Assembly: GCF_011174775.1 (NCBI RefSeq)
Contig: NZ_JAANHS010000003.1
Span: 282,389-346,388, forward strand
Length of the DNA stretch: 64,000 nucleotides
From: Rhodobacter calidifons
GTDB taxonomy: Bacteria; Pseudomonadota; Alphaproteobacteria; Rhodobacterales; Rhodobacteraceae
Reading direction: 5' to 3'
How positions within the stretch are numbered: the stretch's first letter is position 1; every line of letters starts with the position of its first letter. The notes beneath the pieces are model-generated. The model was given only the letters and a program-made list of their open reading frames with translations. It had not been told where the DNA came from and made no database searches. This document shows, piece by piece, positions 43,631-52,139 of the stretch. The translations under genes and the position numbers were made by a program.

Positions 43631-44610
43631 AATCCTATCAGGTCGTCGGCATCGGCAATGCCATCGTCGATGTCTTCTCCACCGCCGATGACTCGTTCCT
43701 GGACCTGATGGGCATCCAGAAGGGCATCATGCAGCTCGTCGAACGCGAACGCGGGGAACTCCTCTACGGCGCGATGCAGAACCGCCAGCAGGCCCCCGGC
43801 GGGTCGGTGGCGAACACCCTCGCAGGCCTTGGCAACCTCGGCCTCACCACCGCCTTCATCGGCCGCGTCCACGATGACGCGCTCGGCCGCTTCTACGCCC
43901 GCAGCATGACCGAGGAAGGCACCGATTTCGTCAACCCCCCCGTCCCCGGCGGCGAACTCCCCACCTCGCGCTCGATGATCTTCGTCTCGCCGGACGGTGA
44001 GCGGTCGATGAACACCTACCTCGGCATCTCCTCCGAACTCGGCCCCGACGACGTGTCCGATTCCGTCGCGGGCAATGCCGAGATCCTGTTCCTTGAAGGC
44101 TACCTCTACGACAAGCCCAAGGGCAAACAGGCCTTCGAACGCGCGGTGGAGCTTTGCCACAAGGCCGGAGGCAAGGCCGGCATCGCGCTCTCCGACCCCT
44201 TCTGCGTCGACCGCCACAGGGGCGACTTCCGCCGCCTGGTCAAGTCGCTCGACTACGTCATCGGCAACGAACACGAATGGTGCTCGCTCTACCAGACCGA
44301 CCTTTCCACCGCCCTCGAACAGGCCGCCGCCGACGCGGGCCTCGTGGTCTGCACCCGCTCCGGCCATGACGTGATCGTCGTGCGCGGCGAGGAACAGGCC
44401 GTGGTCCCCGTCCACCGCGTCGTCCCCGTGGATGCCACCGGCGCCGGAGACCAGTTCGCCGCCGGTTTCCTCTACGGCCTCGCCACCGGCCAGTCGCTCG
44501 CCACGGCAGGCCGCATGGGCTGCGTCGCCGCCGCCGAGGTCATCAGCCACTTCGGCGCCCGCCCCGAGACCGACCTCAAGGCCCTCTTCCGCAAGGAAGG
44601 CCTGATCTGA
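43627..44610 (+). CDS. PfkB-family kinase, probably adenosine kinase
   Basis: The protein has 327 residues. PfkB signature 1 lies around APGGSVANTLAGLGNLGL, and signature 2 is DATGAGDQFAAGFLYGLATG with the catalytic Asp. GIGNAIVDVFSTADDSFL at the N-terminus matches the adenosine-kinase branch common in alphaproteobacteria next to nth. It phosphorylates adenosine or another nucleoside/sugar with ATP; the specificity is inferred from family resemblance. The gene is coupled to nth by ATGA. Confidence 0.88.
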   Translation: MKSYQVVGIGNAIVDVFSTADDSFLDLMGIQKGIMQLVERERGELLYGAMQNRQQAPGGSVANTLAGLGNLGLTTAFIGRVHDDALGRFYARSMTEEGTDFVNPPVPGGELPTSRSMIFVSPDGERSMNTYLGISSELGPDDVSDSVAGNAEILFLEGYLYDKPKGKQAFERAVELCHKAGGKAGIALSDPFCVDRHRGDFRRLVKSLDYVIGNEHEWCSLYQTDLSTALEQAAADAGLVVCTRSGHDVIVVRGEEQAVVPVHRVVPVDATGAGDQFAAGFLYGLATGQSLATAGRMGCVAAAEVISHFGARPETDLKALFRKEGLI

Positions 44611-44633
44611 CCCCATTACGCTTTCATCTGTCC

Positions 44634-44654
44634 CCAAATATCCCCGCCGGAGGC
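44634..44654. repeat. CCAAATA/GCCGGAGGC intergenic repeat, copy 1
   Basis: CCAAATATCCCCGCCGGAGG plus C. The same motif occurs at 47952-47972 and inverted at 47740-47759. CTCCGGCGGGAG in the complementary sense can fold into a small stem followed by TATTT. It lies in the gap between adenosine kinase and dnaE2. Confidence 0.75.
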
Positions 44655-44776
44655 CATCCGAGCCGGTTGGCGCCTGCGCCAGAGGCGAGACAAAGGCTTG
44701 CGCCGCAAGGCGCTCAATTTCCAGACCGCCCCACCTTGCGAAGCCGCTGGCCAGCCGGGCGCGCCCATGGCAAAAT

Positions 44777-44791
44777 GTTCACCATTTGTTC
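44777..44791 (+). promoter_or_regulatory. LexA (SOS) box upstream of dnaE2
   Basis: GTTC-ACCATTT-GTTC is a perfect match to the alphaproteobacterial LexA site GTTC-N7-GTTC. It ends 18 bp before the proposed GTG start of dnaE2, a classic SOS-induced gene. Confidence 0.8.
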
Positions 44792-44809
44792 ACGCCATGC
44801 GAGTCGCCC

Positions 44810-47650
44810 GTGCCCTTCGTCGAACTTTCCGCGCTGTCGAACTTCACCTTCCTCACCGGGGCCTCCCACCCCGAGGAGATGATCCTGCGCGCCGCCGAGA
44901 TGGACATGCCCGCCCTCGCCATCGCCGACGTGAACTCCGTCGCAGGCATCGTCCGCGCCCACACCAGGGCACGCGAACTCGCCCGCGACGGCGGTCCCAA
45001 GGTGCGCCTGATCCCCGCCGCCCGCATCGTGCTCACCGACGGCGTCCAGGTCACGACCCTTCCCCGCGACCGTGCCGCCTGGGGCCGCCTCTGCCGCCTC
45101 CTCAGCCAGGGCCGCCTCCGCGCCGCCAAGGGCGACTGCACGCTTCACCTCACAGACCTCCTCGACTGGGGCGAGGGGATGGAGATGCTCCTCCTCCCCC
45201 CCGACCAGCGCCTGACGCTGGCCGAAACCGGCACCACCGCCGACCCGAAACTCTGGCAGGCCCATGCCCGAAGCCTCGCCCAACGCTTCCCCGGCCAGGT
45301 CTCCCTCGCCATGGCCCCGCGCTACGACGGCCAGGACGCGACCCGCTTCCGGCATCTCACCCGCCTCGCCGAAACGCTGAACATCCCCACCGTGGCCACC
45401 GGCCTGCCCTTCCTGCACCACGGCAAACGCCGCCGCCTCGCCGATGTCCTGACCGCGATCCGCCTGGGCGTCCCGGTGGACAGGCTCGGCCGCCGGGCGC
45501 TGCCGAACAACGAAGGCCGCCTGCGGTCACACACCGAAATGCTGCGCCTCTTCGCCGGTCACGAGGCCTCCGTCCACCGCGCCGGAGAGATCGCCCAGCG
45601 CGCCGCCTTCTCGCTGGACGAGCTGCAATACCAATACCCCTCCGAAGTCACCGGCGGCGAAACCGCCGCCCAGCGCCTCGCCCGCCTGGCCGAGGCGGGC
45701 CTGAACTGGCGCTATCCCGAAGGCCCGCCCGACAGGGTCCGCGCCCAGATGGCCCACGAACTCGCCCTGATCGCCAAGCTGAAATACGAACCCTATTTCC
45801 TCACCGTCCACGACATCGTGGACTTCGCCCGCAAACGCGGCATCCTCTGCCAGGGCCGCGGCTCGGCTGCAAATTCCGTCGTCTGCTATGCGCTGGGCGT
45901 GACCTCCGTCTCGCCGGAAATCGGCACCATGGTCTTCGAACGCTTCATCAGTGAGGCGCGGAACGAACCCCCCGACATCGACGTCGATTTCGAACACGAA
46001 CGCCGGGAAGAGGTGATCCAGCACATCTACGAAAAATACGGCCGCCACCGCGCAGGCCTTTGCGCGACCGTGATCCACTACCGCGGCAAACGCGCCGTGC
46101 GCGAAGTCGGCCGCGCCATGGGCCTCAGCGAGGACACCCTCGCCGCCATGTCCAGCCAGATCTGGGGCTGGGGCGGCCCCGGTGCCGTGACCGAAACGCG
46201 GCTGAAGGAAATCGGCCTCGACCCCGCCGACCGCCGCCTTCGCCAGACCATGCAGCTCATCGACGAAATCCAGGGCTTCCCCCGCCACCTGAGCCAGCAC
46301 GTCGGCGGCTTCATCATCACCGAAGGCCGCCTCGACGAGCTCTGCCCCGTCGAAAACGCCACGATGGAGGACCGCACCGTCATCCCCTGGGACAAGGACG
46401 ACATCGACACGCTGAAGATCCTGAAGGTGGACATCCTGGCGCTCGGGATGCTGTCCTGCATCCGCAAGGCCTTCGACCTCCTCCAGCAACACCATCACCA
46501 GCACTTCACCCTGGCAACCCTGCCCCCGGAAGACCCGGAGACCTACCGGATGCTCTGCCGGGCCGACTCGCTTGGCGTCTTTCAGGTGGAATCCCGCGCC
46601 CAGATGAACTTCCTGCCCCGGATGCGCCCGAAATGCTTCTACGACCTCGTGATCCAGGTCGCGATCATCCGCCCGGGGCCCATCCAGGGCGACATGGTCC
46701 ACCCCTTCCTGCGGCGGCGGAACGGACAGGAACAGGTCAGCTTCCCCTCGGACGAACTGGGCCGCGTGCTGGGGAAAACCCTCGGCGTGCCGCTCTTTCA
46801 GGAACAGGCCATGCAGATCGCCATCGTCGGCGCGGGCTTCACGCCCGAGGAAGCCGACCGCCTGCGCCGCTCGCTTGCCACGTTCAAGAAACACGGATCG
46901 GTCAGCGAATTCCACGACCGTTTCATCGGCGGGATGCTGGCCCGCGGCTATGACGAGGATTTCGCCAAACGCTGCTTTGCCCAGATCGAAGGCTTCGGCA
47001 GCTACGGCTTCCCCGAAAGCCATGCGGCCAGCTTCGCGCTCCTCGTCTATGCCAGCGCCTGGATCAAGCGCCACCACCCCGGCATCTTCGCCTGCGCGCT
47101 TCTCAACTCGCAACCGATGGGCTTCTACGCCCCGGCCCAGATCGTCCGCGATGCGCGCGAACACGGCGTGACCGTCCTGCCGCCCTGCATCAACGCCAGC
47201 CACTGGGACAACCGGATGGAATGGCTCGACCGCCCCGGACAGCCGCCCGAACTGGCCTTGCGCCTCGGCTTCCGGCAGATCAAGGGCATCGCGGAAGAGG
47301 ACGCCCGCTGGATCACCGGCGCGCGCGGCAACGGCTACCAGACGGTCGAAGACGTCTGGCGCCGCGCCGGGGTCAGCCCCGCCACACTGACCCGCCTCGC
47401 CGAAGCCGACGCCTTCGCGGCCCTCGGCCTTTCCCGCCGCGACGCGCTCTGGGCCGCCGAGGCGCTGGCCGAAGGCAGGCCCCTGCCGCTCTTCGCCGGG
47501 GACCTGGACGGCGAGGGGATCGTGGAGCCCGCCATCACCTTCCGCGAGATGACCCTGGGCGAGGCGGTGGTCGAGGACTACGTCGCCATGCGCCTGACCC
47601 TGCGCTCTCACCCGATGGCGCTGCTCCGCCCCTGGCTGGAGGCTGCCTGA
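44810..47650 (+). CDS. dnaE2: Error-prone DNA polymerase DnaE2 (ImuC), C-terminally short
   Basis: The protein has about 946 residues, whereas the family usually has about 1,050-1,100. The PHP domain begins FVELSALSNFTFLTGASHPE. The palm motifs CQGRGSAANSVVCYALGVT, PPDIDVDFEHERREEVIQ and VDILALGMLSC are intact, and the fingers/HhH region runs to the end. Translation stops after SHPMALLRPWLEAA, where full-length DnaE2 continues with an OB-fold of about 130 residues (the usual VAGLVLVRQRPG region). The start is taken as GTG 44810 just after the LexA box; a TTG at 44786 lies inside the box. imuA and imuB, the normal partners, are not adjacent. An inverted repeat begins 3 bp after the stop. Confidence 0.88.
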   Translation: MPFVELSALSNFTFLTGASHPEEMILRAAEMDMPALAIADVNSVAGIVRAHTRARELARDGGPKVRLIPAARIVLTDGVQVTTLPRDRAAWGRLCRLLSQGRLRAAKGDCTLHLTDLLDWGEGMEMLLLPPDQRLTLAETGTTADPKLWQAHARSLAQRFPGQVSLAMAPRYDGQDATRFRHLTRLAETLNIPTVATGLPFLHHGKRRRLADVLTAIRLGVPVDRLGRRALPNNEGRLRSHTEMLRLFAGHEASVHRAGEIAQRAAFSLDELQYQYPSEVTGGETAAQRLARLAEAGLNWRYPEGPPDRVRAQMAHELALIAKLKYEPYFLTVHDIVDFARKRGILCQGRGSAANSVVCYALGVTSVSPEIGTMVFERFISEARNEPPDIDVDFEHERREEVIQHIYEKYGRHRAGLCATVIHYRGKRAVREVGRAMGLSEDTLAAMSSQIWGWGGPGAVTETRLKEIGLDPADRRLRQTMQLIDEIQGFPRHLSQHVGGFIITEGRLDELCPVENATMEDRTVIPWDKDDIDTLKILKVDILALGMLSCIRKAFDLLQQHHHQHFTLATLPPEDPETYRMLCRADSLGVFQVESRAQMNFLPRMRPKCFYDLVIQVAIIRPGPIQGDMVHPFLRRRNGQEQVSFPSDELGRVLGKTLGVPLFQEQAMQIAIVGAGFTPEEADRLRRSLATFKKHGSVSEFHDRFIGGMLARGYDEDFAKRCFAQIEGFGSYGFPESHAASFALLVYASAWIKRHHPGIFACALLNSQPMGFYAPAQIVRDAREHGVTVLPPCINASHWDNRMEWLDRPGQPPELALRLGFRQIKGIAEEDARWITGARGNGYQTVEDVWRRAGVSPATLTRLAEADAFAALGLSRRDALWAAEALAEGRPLPLFAGDLDGEGIVEPAITFREMTLGEAVVEDYVAMRLTLRSHPMALLRPWLEAA

Positions 47651-47652
47651 AA

Positions 47653-48060
47653 GGGGGAGCCGTCCTCAGGGCATCGAGCCCTTCGGACGGCGCATCCGCG
47701 GGACAGTCGGACAGGTCTGCGCCAGAGGCCGATGTCGCTGCCTCCGGCGGGAGTATTTTCGACGTGAGCAAATGCCATTCGGATTTCCTTAACCAATCTC
47801 TGATGCACTGCGCAGGCGGTACAGGGAGGAGTCCCGATGACCGCACGTGGGCAAGTCGTCCCGGCGGCGTGGGAAGCTCTCCCTTCGCACTGTAAGAGGT
47901 GCCGACCGCCGGGGCGCATTGCCTGCCACATTCCCATGCCTTGCCCATGTCCCAAATACTCCCGCCGGAGGCATCCGCCCTCTCCACCTCTCGCCCCCGG
48001 CAGTCATCCTTCCGAGACAGCGCTGTCCGAGGGGTTCGATGCCCCGAGGACAGCTCCCCC
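47653..48060. repeat. Imperfect inverted repeat pair between dnaE2 and selD
   Basis: The left arm 47653-47760 and right arm 47951-48060 are inverted copies. The outer 40 bp (47653-47692 against the complement of 48021-48060) agree at 35 of 40, and the inner ends carry the GCCTCCGGCGGGAGTATTT motif in opposite senses. The middle of the arms is diverged. The 477-bp gap holds no supported gene. Confidence 0.75.
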
Positions 48061-48127
48061 GCCCGGGGAATGGCCTTTCCGCGCGCGCTGCGCTAAGCCT
48101 GCCGCAGCCAGCCGACATGAGCCGCCG

Positions 48128-50305
48128 ATGACCCCCCTTTTTCCCCAGATCAAGGACCTCGTGCTGATCGGCGGCGGGCATAGTCATGCGCTGATCCTGC
48201 GGATGTGGGGGATGAATCCGCTGCCCGGCACCCGCCTCACCCTGATCAATCCCGACCCCGCCGCGCCCTACACGGGCATGCTGCCCGGCCTGATCGCCGG
48301 GCATTACCGGCGGGAAGAGCTGATGATCGACCTCGTCCGCCTCGCCCGCTTTGCCGGGGCCCGGCTGATCCTGGACCGCGCCACGGGCATCGACCGCGAC
48401 GCGCGCCTGGTCCACCTCGCCGGTCGCCCGCCCCTGTCCTACGACATCGCCGCCATCGACATCGGCATCACCTCCGGCCTCCCCGGCCAGCCCGACGTCA
48501 TCGCCGCCAAGCCGCTCGGCCCCTATGCCACCGCCTGGGAGACCTTCCTCGCCCGCCGTCCGGCCAGGCCCCAGATCACCATCCTCGGCGCGGGGCTTGG
48601 CGGCGTGGAACTCGCACTCGCTTCGGCCCACCGCCTGCGTGGGCTCGGGGCCAAAGCCGAGGTGACCCTGATCGACCGCAGCACGCGGTTCCTGCCCGCC
48701 CTCTCGCCCCGCGCCCAGAGCGCGATCCGCCACCGGCTGGCCGAGGCCGGCATCACGCTTCTCCTCGGCACCACAGCCACCGAAATCGCCCCCGGCCGGA
48801 TCACCCTGTCCGACGGTCGGACCCTGGGTTCGGACTTCACCCTCTCGGCCACCGGCGCCCGACCGCATCCCTGGCTGGCTGCGACCGGCCTCGACCACCG
48901 CGAGGGCTTCCTCGTCACCGATGCCTGCCTGCGCACCTCCGACCCGCGGATCTTCGCCAGCGGCGACTGCGCCAGCCTTCCCGTCCCGCGCCCCAAGGCC
49001 GGGGTCTTCGCCGTCCGCGCCGCGCCCGTCCTGCATCACAACCTCGTCGCCAGCCTCACCAGCCGCCCGCTGCGCCCCTTCCGGCCCCAGCGCGACTACC
49101 TCAAGCTCGTCTCGCTGGGCGAGCGCAGCGCGCTTGCCGAGAAATGGGGGCTCACCGCCATCGGCCCGCGGCTCTGGCGCCTGAAGGACCGGATCGACCG
49201 CCAATTCATGGATCGCTTCGACGCCTATCCGGCCATGCCCCGCCCCGCGCCTCCCGCCAGGCAGACGCAGGGCCTGGCCGCCCGTCTCGACCGACGCCCG
49301 CTCTGCGGCGGCTGCGGCGCCAAGCTCGGTCCCCACGTGCTGGCCGGGGCGCTCGCCCCCCTGCCGGCCCCGGCGCGGGCCGAGGTCCGCTCTGGCCCAG
49401 GCGACGATGCCGCCGTCCTCTCGCTGCCGGGCGGGGGCTTCCAGGTCCTGACCACCGACCACCTGCGCGCCTTCTGCAACGACCCCCGGCTCATGGCCCG
49501 CATCGCGGCGCTGCATGCCATGGGCGATGTCCTTGCCATGGGCGCCGCCCCCCAGGTCGCGCTGGCGCAGATCACGCTGCCCCCCCTCGGGCCCGAGCTG
49601 CAATCCCGCATGCTGGCCGAGATCATGGACGAGGCCGCCGCCACCTTCCGCGACGCCGGGGCCGACATCGTGGGCGGCCATTCCACCGAAGGGGCCGAGC
49701 TGACCATCGGCTTCACCGTCACCGGCACCGCGACCCGCACCATCGGCAAGGGAGGGGCGAACCCCGGCGACGCGCTGATCCTGACGAAGCCCCTCGGCTC
49801 CGGCACCATCCTCGCCGCCGAGATGGCCCTCGCCCGGCCGCCCGGCCGGCTGATGGGGGAAGTCTGGGCCGCCTGCATCGGGCAGATGACCCGCGCGCAA
49901 GGGTCGGCCGCCGCGATCCTGACGCCGCACGCCACGGCCATGACCGATGTCACCGGCTTCGGCCTTGCCGGGCACCTTCTGGAACTGCTCGACGCCTCGC
50001 AGAGCGCCGCCACCCTCCGGCTGACAGACATCCCCCTCATGCCCGGCGTGCTGGAGCTTGCGCGTCAGGGCCATGGATCCTCCTTGCAACCGGCGAACCT
50101 TGCCGCCGTCTCCTGGCGGATGACCGCCCCGCAAGACCCGCGCGTGGACCTCCTGAGCGATCCGCAGACCGCCGGGGGCCTGCTTGCCGCCGTGCCGTCC
50201 GATCAGGCCGAAACGCTTCTGGCCGCCCTCAAGGCCGCTGGCCATGACGCCGCGCTCATCGGCACCGTCACTGCGGGGCCGCCGCACCTGACCGTCAGCG
50301 CGTAA
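48128..50305 (+). CDS. selD: Fusion of NDH-2-like FAD oxidoreductase with selenide, water dikinase
   Basis: The protein has 725 residues. The N-terminal part (about 1-375) is a pyridine-nucleotide-disulfide/NDH-2-type oxidoreductase: DLVLIGGGHSHALILR, ITILGAGLGGVELALA and RIFASGDCASLP. The C-terminal part (about 390-725) is SelD: catalytic loop CGGCGAKLGPHVL with Cys in the Sec/Cys position and the conserved Lys, then GDDAAVLSL, GGHSTEGAELTIGF and SDPQTAGGLLAAVP. SelD makes selenophosphate from selenide and ATP. Such fusions may link redox delivery of selenide to SelD, which is inference. The 3' end overlaps convergent mnmH by 11 bp, a selenophosphate user. Confidence 0.92.
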   Translation: MTPLFPQIKDLVLIGGGHSHALILRMWGMNPLPGTRLTLINPDPAAPYTGMLPGLIAGHYRREELMIDLVRLARFAGARLILDRATGIDRDARLVHLAGRPPLSYDIAAIDIGITSGLPGQPDVIAAKPLGPYATAWETFLARRPARPQITILGAGLGGVELALASAHRLRGLGAKAEVTLIDRSTRFLPALSPRAQSAIRHRLAEAGITLLLGTTATEIAPGRITLSDGRTLGSDFTLSATGARPHPWLAATGLDHREGFLVTDACLRTSDPRIFASGDCASLPVPRPKAGVFAVRAAPVLHHNLVASLTSRPLRPFRPQRDYLKLVSLGERSALAEKWGLTAIGPRLWRLKDRIDRQFMDRFDAYPAMPRPAPPARQTQGLAARLDRRPLCGGCGAKLGPHVLAGALAPLPAPARAEVRSGPGDDAAVLSLPGGGFQVLTTDHLRAFCNDPRLMARIAALHAMGDVLAMGAAPQVALAQITLPPLGPELQSRMLAEIMDEAAATFRDAGADIVGGHSTEGAELTIGFTVTGTATRTIGKGGANPGDALILTKPLGSGTILAAEMALARPPGRLMGEVWAACIGQMTRAQGSAAAILTPHATAMTDVTGFGLAGHLLELLDASQSAATLRLTDIPLMPGVLELARQGHGSSLQPANLAAVSWRMTAPQDPRVDLLSDPQTAGGLLAAVPSDQAETLLAALKAAGHDAALIGTVTAGPPHLTVSA

Positions 50306-51347
50306 GGCCCCGCACCGCCTCGGCCACCCGGGCCGCCAGCCCCGGCAAGGCCTCGGGCCGCAGGTCATCGGCTGCCACCTCCGCCACCGGCACCGCCATC
50401 CGCGCCCGGTGCTTGCCGTAGCGGGGGTCGTAATGCCGCTCCATCAGGCTTTCGGCCAGCGCCGCATGAGCCCCCGCCGCGGCCATGGCCAGCCAGTCCG
50501 CGATCACTTCGCGCGGATGCAGGGGCCGCAGCAGCGCCACCGTCGCCGCCAGCCTTTCGGCGTCACGGGTCAGATCGGCATAGGCCCGCGCCAGATACTC
50601 CGCCCGCACAGGCCGCGGGGCCGCAATCGCCACCCGCGGGGCCGCGACCATCGCCTTCCAGATCTCCGGCGGCAGACGACAATTGCCGATCTTCGAACTT
50701 TCCGCCTCCACCACCACGGGCCGCGACGGGTCCAGACCGGCCAGGGCCAGGGCCAGCGCCGCCTCGAAGGCCTTCTGCGACGGCTGCTCCCCCAGCGCCC
50801 CGAACAGCGACCCGCGATGCCGTGCCAGCCCCTCGAGGTCGATCACCTGCACCCCGAAGCCGGGCAGCAGGTTCAGCACCTCCGTCTTGGCCGAGCCCGT
50901 GTTTCCGTCCAGCACCACCACCGGCGCGCGGACCGGCGTGTCATAGACCTCGCGCACCACCAGCCCGCGCCAGGCCTTGTAGCCGCCCGCCAGCGTCTCG
51001 ACCCGCCAGCCGATCTGGGACAGGATGGTCGCGAACGACCCCGACCGCTGCCCGCCGCGCCAGCAATAGACCAGCGGGCGCCAGCCCCCCGGCTTGTCGG
51101 CCAGAGGCCCCTGAAGATGCGCGGCGGCATTCTTCGCCACCAGCGCCGCGCCGATCTTGCGCGCGGTGAAGGGCGAGACCTGCTTGTAGATCGTCCCCAC
51201 CCGCGCCCGCTCCTCGTCGTCCAGCACGGGCAGGCTGATCGCGCCGGGCAGATGATCCTCGGCATATTCCGCAGGCGCGCGGACGTCGATGATGTCATCG
51301 AAGCCATGCGCCGCCAGATCGGCAAGAGAGGTGAGTGTAACGGCCAT
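50295..51347 (-). CDS. mnmH: tRNA 2-selenouridine synthase
   Basis: The protein has 350 residues. The N-terminal rhodanese domain has DDIIDVRAPAEYAEDHLPGA and the active-site loop YCWRGGQRSGS with the catalytic Cys. The C-terminal P-loop domain has VVLDGNTGSAKTEVLN. MnmH (SelU/YbbB) geranylates and then selenates 2-thiouridine at the tRNA wobble position using selenophosphate from SelD. The start at 51347 puts the rhodanese fold at the N-terminus. Its convergent neighbour is the SelD fusion, so this organism appears to use selenium at least for tRNA. Confidence 0.93.
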   Translation of the reverse strand: MAVTLTSLADLAAHGFDDIIDVRAPAEYAEDHLPGAISLPVLDDEERARVGTIYKQVSPFTARKIGAALVAKNAAAHLQGPLADKPGGWRPLVYCWRGGQRSGSFATILSQIGWRVETLAGGYKAWRGLVVREVYDTPVRAPVVVLDGNTGSAKTEVLNLLPGFGVQVIDLEGLARHRGSLFGALGEQPSQKAFEAALALALAGLDPSRPVVVEAESSKIGNCRLPPEIWKAMVAAPRVAIAAPRPVRAEYLARAYADLTRDAERLAATVALLRPLHPREVIADWLAMAAAGAHAALAESLMERHYDPRYGKHRARMAVPVAEVAADDLRPEALPGLAARVAEAVRGLTR

Positions 51348-51435
51348 CACGAAACTCTTACCGACCCCGGCGGAAAGGCGCCAGACTGAGCGGATCACGG
51401 AAAATCCTGACTACCCACGGGGCCGTGAACAGGGC

Positions 51436-52053
51436 ATGATTCGCGCCATGCGGTCCCTGTGCCTCATCCTGTCCCTGTCGCTGGCCGCCCCTGCCTTTGC
51501 GGGGTCCGAACCCTCGCGCCTGACCGCCGCCGCGCGGGATCAGGTGGGGGTGACGGTGACCTACGACCCGGCCTATGCCGCGCTGGAGTTTCCGGGCGGC
51601 GACATCCCGCGCGACCGGGGCGTCTGCACCGATGTCGTGATCCGCGCGTTGCGTGACGGCTGGGGGATCGACCTGCAACTGGCGGTGAACCGCGACATGA
51701 AGGCGGCGTTCTCGGCCTATCCCGCGCTCTGGGGCCTTGCCCGGCCCGACCGCAACATCGACCATCGGCGGGTGCCGAACCTCCAGACGCTGTTCGACCG
51801 GATCGGGGCAGGGCTGCCGCTGGACGAAGGCCCAAGGCCCTACCTGCCCGGCGACATCGTGACGTGGAAGCTGCCCGGCAACCTCGACCATATCGGCATC
51901 GTCTCGGATCGTCGCACCGCGACGGGCATTCCCCTGATCCTGCACAATATCGGCGCGGGCGTGAAGGAAGAGGACATCCTCTTCGCCTATCCGATGACCG
52001 GGCACTACCGGATCGGCCAGGCTCAGGCCGAACGGCTTAAGGCGCTGATGTAG
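51436..52053 (+). CDS. DUF1287 family secreted protein (YiiX/NlpC-like)
   Basis: The protein has 205 residues. The signal peptide is RSLCLILSLSLAAPAFA. The mature domain has GGDIPRDRGVCTDVVIRALR, DLQLAVNRDM, YLPGDIVTWKLPGNLDHIGIV and LHNIGAG. A Cys, a downstream His and the polar residue arrangement resemble a papain/NlpC-P60-type active site, so a peptidoglycan or amide hydrolase role is possible. DUF1287 is otherwise uncharacterised. The start follows AACAGGG. Confidence 0.85.
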   Translation: MIRAMRSLCLILSLSLAAPAFAGSEPSRLTAAARDQVGVTVTYDPAYAALEFPGGDIPRDRGVCTDVVIRALRDGWGIDLQLAVNRDMKAAFSAYPALWGLARPDRNIDHRRVPNLQTLFDRIGAGLPLDEGPRPYLPGDIVTWKLPGNLDHIGIVSDRRTATGIPLILHNIGAGVKEEDILFAYPMTGHYRIGQAQAERLKALM

Positions 52054-52090
52054 GTCGGGCTTCAGCCCGACTCTTCCTGCGAACCGCATG

Positions 52091-52112
52091 AAAAAGGGGG
52101 CCACCGGCCCCC
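52091..52112 (-). terminator. Intrinsic terminator of the fasciclin gene
   Basis: On the minus strand a 7-bp perfect stem (GGGGGCC / GGCCCCC, 3-nt loop) is followed by five T, 28 bp after the fasciclin stop. Confidence 0.85.
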
Positions 52113-52139
52113 GAACTCGTTACCGTCGCTGTCCGCTGG

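Noticed and set aside
44786..44809. TTG start for dnaE2
   Set aside because: The codon lies inside the second GTTC spacing of the LexA box; the GTG at 44810 gives the usual family N-terminus.
45527..47611. Minus-strand 694-codon gene opposite dnaE2
   Set aside because: Composition is typical of antisense shadow and it overlaps a strongly supported polymerase.
49294..49335. Selenocysteine in SelD
   Set aside because: The active-site codon is an ordinary Cys (CGGCGAK) and no in-frame TGA is present there.
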